Shown here: piece after piece, positions 6,901-8,849 of the stretch
Numbering within the stretch: position 1 is the stretch's first letter
Layout: the number at the start of each line of letters is the position of its first letter
Assembly: GCA_005788205.1 (NCBI GenBank)
Contig: SXYT01000168.1
Location: forward strand, 1 to 8,849
Source: Actinomycetota bacterium
Lineage (GTDB): Bacteria; Actinomycetota; Acidimicrobiia; Acidimicrobiales; Ilumatobacteraceae
Direction: 5' to 3'
Length of the DNA: 8,849 nt
Position numbers and translations under genes: made by a program
Notes under the pieces: model-generated
What the model saw: only the letters and a program-made list of their open reading frames with translations
What the model was told of the DNA's origin: nothing
Databases searched by the model: none

Positions 6901-6964
6901 GATCTGGGTGCGTCTCGTGGACGCGGCGGGCAACACCTCGAAGTGGGTACGGGTGCGCGGCTGA
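3950..6964 (+). CDS. Large secreted RCC1-type propeller protein with FnIII-like repeats
   Basis: A 1004-residue exported protein. Residues 1-43 form a signal peptide: a basic start with RRLPGRLRR, a hydrophobic core VVVVVAAAVSAVLVV, and a likely cleavage after VASA at 43. Residues about 44-405 hold seven RCC1/BNR-like repeats of about 52 residues. Each has one CX9C-W unit, with cysteine pairs at 59/69, 113/123, 162/172, 212/222, 265/275, 317/327 and 369/379. These 14 cysteines are the only ones in the protein, suggesting one disulfide per propeller blade. Four fibronectin-III-like repeats start near 408, 509, 608 and 706, marked by GLAPRTxxHxR...AxNxxG...TLGSEPS. A further beta domain (806-890), an acidic EPGDEPGVDEPGDD linker (about 893-912) and a C-terminal beta domain follow. 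There is no sorting motif or C-terminal membrane helix, so it is probably released or loosely attached. The target is unknown; adhesion, carbohydrate or protein binding is inference. Confidence 0.88.
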   Translation: MESSRSLPVRRLPGRLRRLVVVVVAAAVSAVLVVAASPSVASADPFTYVDVSTGYHAACAVTDDGSAVCWGWNQARSLGTADTSERVATPSRVELPGGQRFASVAAGEYFTTCGVTTTGAAYCWGQHHLGSYFSPTSTTPVRVELPSGVRVRSLANGGSIACAVSTVDELWCWGDVLDFGNGSTEGTRTPERVPMPDGSGVRSIDVGPGAACAVTTSQRLYCWGTNGDGEIGIGYVSTKVSLPAAVLLPAGVEPASVSVGLGRVCALDTSGTGWCWGDNYEGSFGDGTYTDSRTPRRVLTPDGEALTSLQTAWYHTCGTGTSGITWCWGRGGFGELGTGTTLGGKTFRQPVLPAGVTLGRIAVGLATTCAIDNSSRVWCWTGSDWGVAGTGDLTRSLFPRLLAPIGSPTVTAAEPRETGAEHAVIRSFVNPNGASTTFTVEVATNPQFTGAVRHPGTTVLQGGRYLPVEVGVRVTGLAPRTVHHARVVAVNTHGTVTGAAVSFTTLGSEPSFGAPSSGGIGGTTASASVTVDPGLLQTSVHAEISASTDFATSRRVDLAGLTDAMAESRDASFASLLPRTAHHVRFVATNRLGTVISATLTFVTLGSEPSVSGTSTSATAGSVTVTASVEGGDLAGSAVAHLSTNEDFVDAVQSGATEWPEGQDSSPSFTFRGLAPRTAYWVRVTARNALGSATGESVSVTTRGGVPVVGTLTAATTGTTSATVEASVDATGLATTLIAQVATNESFTAGLDEHFLGRFSGEGSSIRRLVLSGLTPGTEYHVRYVASNDAGITTSTAVSFVTPRPVGVEINNGDDSTSDPAVTLRITAPAGAVAMRLADNALMRNARVLPLAPSATWTFPAATGTPVTRGVWVTFHDESGRATAPHGDTIIVEAKEAEEPGDEPGVDEPGDDTAPVVVSARIVKVSANAAGKTSAARTRLSVAGRDASSGITQVQIRTKAGITRHSVSASRSLAGVFTSPSRTGIWVRLVDAAGNTSKWVRVRG

Positions 6965-6975
6965 GCACAGCCGCG
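6956..6975. terminator. Perfect hairpin between convergent genes (possible bidirectional terminator)
   Basis: CGCGGCTG at 6956-6963 pairs perfectly with CAGCCGCG at 6968-6975 around an AGCA tetraloop. It overlaps the stop of the RCC1/FnIII gene and ends 8 bases before the nudC stop. A stem with 7 of 8 pairs G-C in an 18-base convergent gap is well placed to terminate both transcripts. There is no T tract, as is common in high-GC actinobacteria. Confidence 0.6.
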
Positions 6976-6982
6976 GCGAACG

Positions 6983-7774
6983 TCAGCCCCGCATCATCCA
7001 GCCGTCAATGAGGCGGCGCGCGATGGAGATCGAGCCGGGGATCATCGGGATGTCGTCGCGGCGGCACCACCTGGCATCCATGATTTCCGTCTCGTCGAGC
7101 ACGAGGTCACCGGACACATAGCGGGCAGTGAAGCCGAGCATCAACGAGTTCGGGAAGGGCCACGGCTGACTCGCCACGTACGAGATCTCCGACACCGTGA
7201 TTCCGACCTCCTCCAGCACCTCGCGGGCGACCGCCTGCTCAAGGTTCTCGCCCGGCTCCACGAACCCGGCGAGGCACGAGTAAAGGGGCATCGGGAAGTT
7301 CGTGCCCCGCGCGAGGAGTGCCTCCTCGTCGTCACCCTCGCCGCGGGTGACGAGCGTGATGATCGCGGGTGAGAGCCGCGGGAACGCCATCAACCTGCAC
7401 GAGGGACACCTGAACGCACGCTCGTTCGCGGCGAGCTCCGTCGGGGTGGCGCACCGCCCGCAGAAGCGGTTCGTGCGGGCCCACTCGACCAGCTGCACCG
7501 CGCGGCCCGCGATCGCCCAGTCGGTCTCGCTCACCCTCCCGAACAGCGAGTACAGGTCCGCCTCCGCCCCGAACGCCGGGTCCTCCCCGGCCGGCACGTC
7601 GATCCCCCAGCACGCCACGGTGCCGTGCATGCCGAGGAAGTGGTGGTCCCACCCGTCCCCGGCGGGCCTGTCATCGACGAACACCTTCGCGCCGATCACA
7701 TGGATGTACCGGTGGCCCGAGGCATCCGGGTGGACGGAAAGGCCGGGGACGAAGGGGTCGATCTGTGCACTCAT
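6983..7774 (-). CDS. nudC: NADH pyrophosphatase (Nudix hydrolase, NudC type)
   Basis: A 263-residue cytosolic Nudix hydrolase that splits NADH/NAD+ into nicotinamide mononucleotide and AMP; NudC enzymes can also remove NAD caps from RNA. An N-terminal domain is followed by a zinc ribbon with cysteines 105, 108, 123 and 126 (FCGRC...RCPSC). The full Nudix box is at 170-192 (GFVEPGENLEQAV, then AREVLEEVGI). The family-specific SQPWPFPNS motif at 202-210 separates NudC from other Nudix enzymes. All key metal-binding glutamates (REVLEE) are intact and the length is typical. The frame stays open to 7957, but that would overlap the divergent thiolase by 140 bases; MSAQIDPFVPG at 7774 is the natural start. 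TACCGT at 7788-7783 on the minus strand is a possible -10, 8 bases before it. The gene converges on the RCC1/FnIII gene and is divergent from the thiolase, with 43 bases between start codons. Confidence 0.95.
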   Translation of the reverse strand: MSAQIDPFVPGLSVHPDASGHRYIHVIGAKVFVDDRPAGDGWDHHFLGMHGTVACWGIDVPAGEDPAFGAEADLYSLFGRVSETDWAIAGRAVQLVEWARTNRFCGRCATPTELAANERAFRCPSCRLMAFPRLSPAIITLVTRGEGDDEEALLARGTNFPMPLYSCLAGFVEPGENLEQAVAREVLEEVGITVSEISYVASQPWPFPNSLMLGFTARYVSGDLVLDETEIMDARWCRRDDIPMIPGSISIARRLIDGWMMRG

Positions 7775-7779
7775 CCCGA

Positions 7780-7811
7780 CTGACGGTAGTTCGCGGGGGC
7801 GTGCATAGGAT
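7780..7811 (+). promoter_or_regulatory. Putative leaderless promoter of the thiolase gene, overlapping the nudC promoter
   Basis: CTGACG (7780-7785) and TAGGAT (7806-7811) are 20 bases apart, and the -10-like hexamer ends 6 bases before ATG 7818. The -35-like box overlaps the minus-strand TACCGT (7788-7783) that may serve nudC, so the two divergent promoters would compete for the same DNA. No Shine-Dalgarno is present before 7818. Confidence 0.45.
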
Positions 7812-7817
7812 GAGCGA

Positions 7818-8849
7818 ATGGCAACCAGAACATCCAATGTCGTCATCGTCGACGCGGTCCGCACCACCATCGGCCGCCGCAACGGTGGACTCTCATCCCT
7901 CCATCCCGCCGAGGTTCTCGGCCTCGTCCAGAAGGGGATCGTCGACCGCACCGGCATCGACCCCGCCCAGATCGAGCAGGTCGTGGGCGGCTGCGTCAGT
8001 CAGGTGGGCGAGCAGGCGTTCAACGTCACCCGCACCGCATGGCTCGCCGCCGGCCTCCCGCTGACCACTGCGGCGACCACCGTCGACACCCAGTGCGGTT
8101 CCTCCCAGCAGGCCACGAGCCTGGCGGCGTCGCTCATCGGGTCGGGCGTCGTCGACGTTGCACTCGCGTGCGGCGTCGAGGTGATGAGCCGCGTGCCGAT
8201 CGGTGCTGGCGGAAAGAAGGAGCTCGGTCTCGGTGTGCCGATCCCGAGGACCTACTTCGGTCGGTACGAGATGACCTCCCAGTTCGAGGGTGCCGAGCGC
8301 ATCGCCGACAACTGGGGCATCACCCGCGCCGACACCGACCTGTTCGGCTACAACTCGCAGGTGCGTGCCGCACGCGCCTGGGCAGAGGACCGTTTCGCGG
8401 GCCAGTACATCGAGGTCACCGCCCCCGACCGTGACGAGAACGGCAACGCCCTCGACACGATGCACACCGTCTCGCGTGACGAGGGCATCCGCGAGACCAC
8501 CCTCGAGAAGCTCGCCACCCTGAAGCCCGTCGCGCGAGAGAACGGCGTGCACACCGCAGGCAACTCCTCGCAGATCTCCGACGGCGCATCAGCAGTGCTG
8601 ATGATGACGGAGGACAAGGCGAAGGCTCTCGGCCTCACGCCGCGTGCCCGCGTCATCGACTCGTGCAACGTCGGCGTGGACCCGGTGTTCATGCTGACCG
8701 GCCCGATCGACGCCACGAAGCGCCTCCTCTCGCGCAACAACCTGACGATCGACGACATCGACGAGTTCGAGGTCAACGAGGCATTCGCATCCGTGGTGCT
8801 CGCTTGGGCGAAGGAACTCGGCGCTGACCTGGAGAAGACCAACCCGAAC
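7818..8849 (+). CDS. Acetyl-CoA C-acyltransferase (thiolase), 3' truncated by the window
   Basis: The first 344 codons of a thiolase, which either cleaves 3-ketoacyl-CoA with CoA at the end of beta-oxidation or condenses two acetyl-CoA. The N-terminus VVIVDAVRTTIGRRNGGL is classic for the family. The nucleophilic cysteine is C93 in VDTQCGSSQQA, and the NEAF motif is at 320-323. The sequence stops at KTNPN, where the conserved NxNGGAIALGHP histidine motif would begin. That motif and the last CxG cysteine therefore lie outside the window, about 50 residues away. The MSRVPIG segment and the YEMTSQFEGAERIADNWGI region resemble degradative thiolases of actinobacterial lipid or steroid catabolism (FadA-type). 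This is a family-level impression, and the substrate chain cannot be fixed. It is divergent from nudC, and its start is supported by TAGGAT 6 bases upstream. Confidence 0.93.
   Translation, partial: MATRTSNVVIVDAVRTTIGRRNGGLSSLHPAEVLGLVQKGIVDRTGIDPAQIEQVVGGCVSQVGEQAFNVTRTAWLAAGLPLTTAATTVDTQCGSSQQATSLAASLIGSGVVDVALACGVEVMSRVPIGAGGKKELGLGVPIPRTYFGRYEMTSQFEGAERIADNWGITRADTDLFGYNSQVRAARAWAEDRFAGQYIEVTAPDRDENGNALDTMHTVSRDEGIRETTLEKLATLKPVARENGVHTAGNSSQISDGASAVLMMTEDKAKALGLTPRARVIDSCNVGVDPVFMLTGPIDATKRLLSRNNLTIDDIDEFEVNEAFASVVLAWAKELGADLEKTNPN

Noticed and set aside
7775..7957. N-terminal extension of nudC on the minus strand
   Set aside because: It would overlap the start of the divergent thiolase and reads as unrelated Arg/Ser-rich sequence; NudC proteins normally begin near MSAQIDPFVPG.

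Overview
The window is GC-rich, densely packed chromosomal DNA, most likely from a member of the Actinomycetota. The evidence is a wax ester synthase/diacylglycerol acyltransferase, a DsbA/mycothiol-nitroreductase-like tail, an actinobacterial-style NudC, a secreted RCC1-repeat protein, and start codons placed as in leaderless genes. An Acidimicrobiia-type organism would fit, but that is inference and cannot be settled here. No tRNA, rRNA, CRISPR array, insertion sequence or phage gene was seen.

Layout. Positions 1-188 hold the 3' end of a thioredoxin-fold (DsbA-family) gene. A WS/DGAT acyltransferase follows at 236-1690. It converges tail-to-tail, with a 17-bp overlap, on a 49-codon minus-strand gene (1674-1823) that has a near-perfect Shine-Dalgarno. 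That small gene is divergent from a short-chain dehydrogenase (1975-2799), and a 9-bp-arm inverted repeat lies between them. Next come a CrtC/AttH-like (DUF7064/7065-type) protein (2867-3892) and a large secreted protein (3950-6964). The large protein carries a seven-repeat RCC1-type propeller, each repeat with one CX9C-W cysteine pair, then four fibronectin-III-like repeats and an acidic linker. It converges on a minus-strand NADH pyrophosphatase nudC (6983-7774) across a perfect 8-bp hairpin. nudC is divergent from a thiolase gene (7818 onward) that runs off the right edge.

The genes do not look like one operon. WS/DGAT, SDR, the CrtC-like protein and the thiolase suggest a lipid or isoprenoid/steroid metabolic background, but most appear to be individually promoted. 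Several start codons lie 6-8 bases after a TANNNT -10-like hexamer and have no convincing Shine-Dalgarno, which suggests leaderless transcription. Three of these promoters also share a TGAC-containing -35-like box exactly 20 bases upstream of the -10. The small minus-strand gene is the exception, with a strong ribosome binding site.

I do not see a clear new multi-gene system. The best candidates for a second look are the cysteine-paired secreted RCC1/FnIII protein with palindromes at its promoter, the short divergent gene with its inverted repeat, and the shared promoter architecture.
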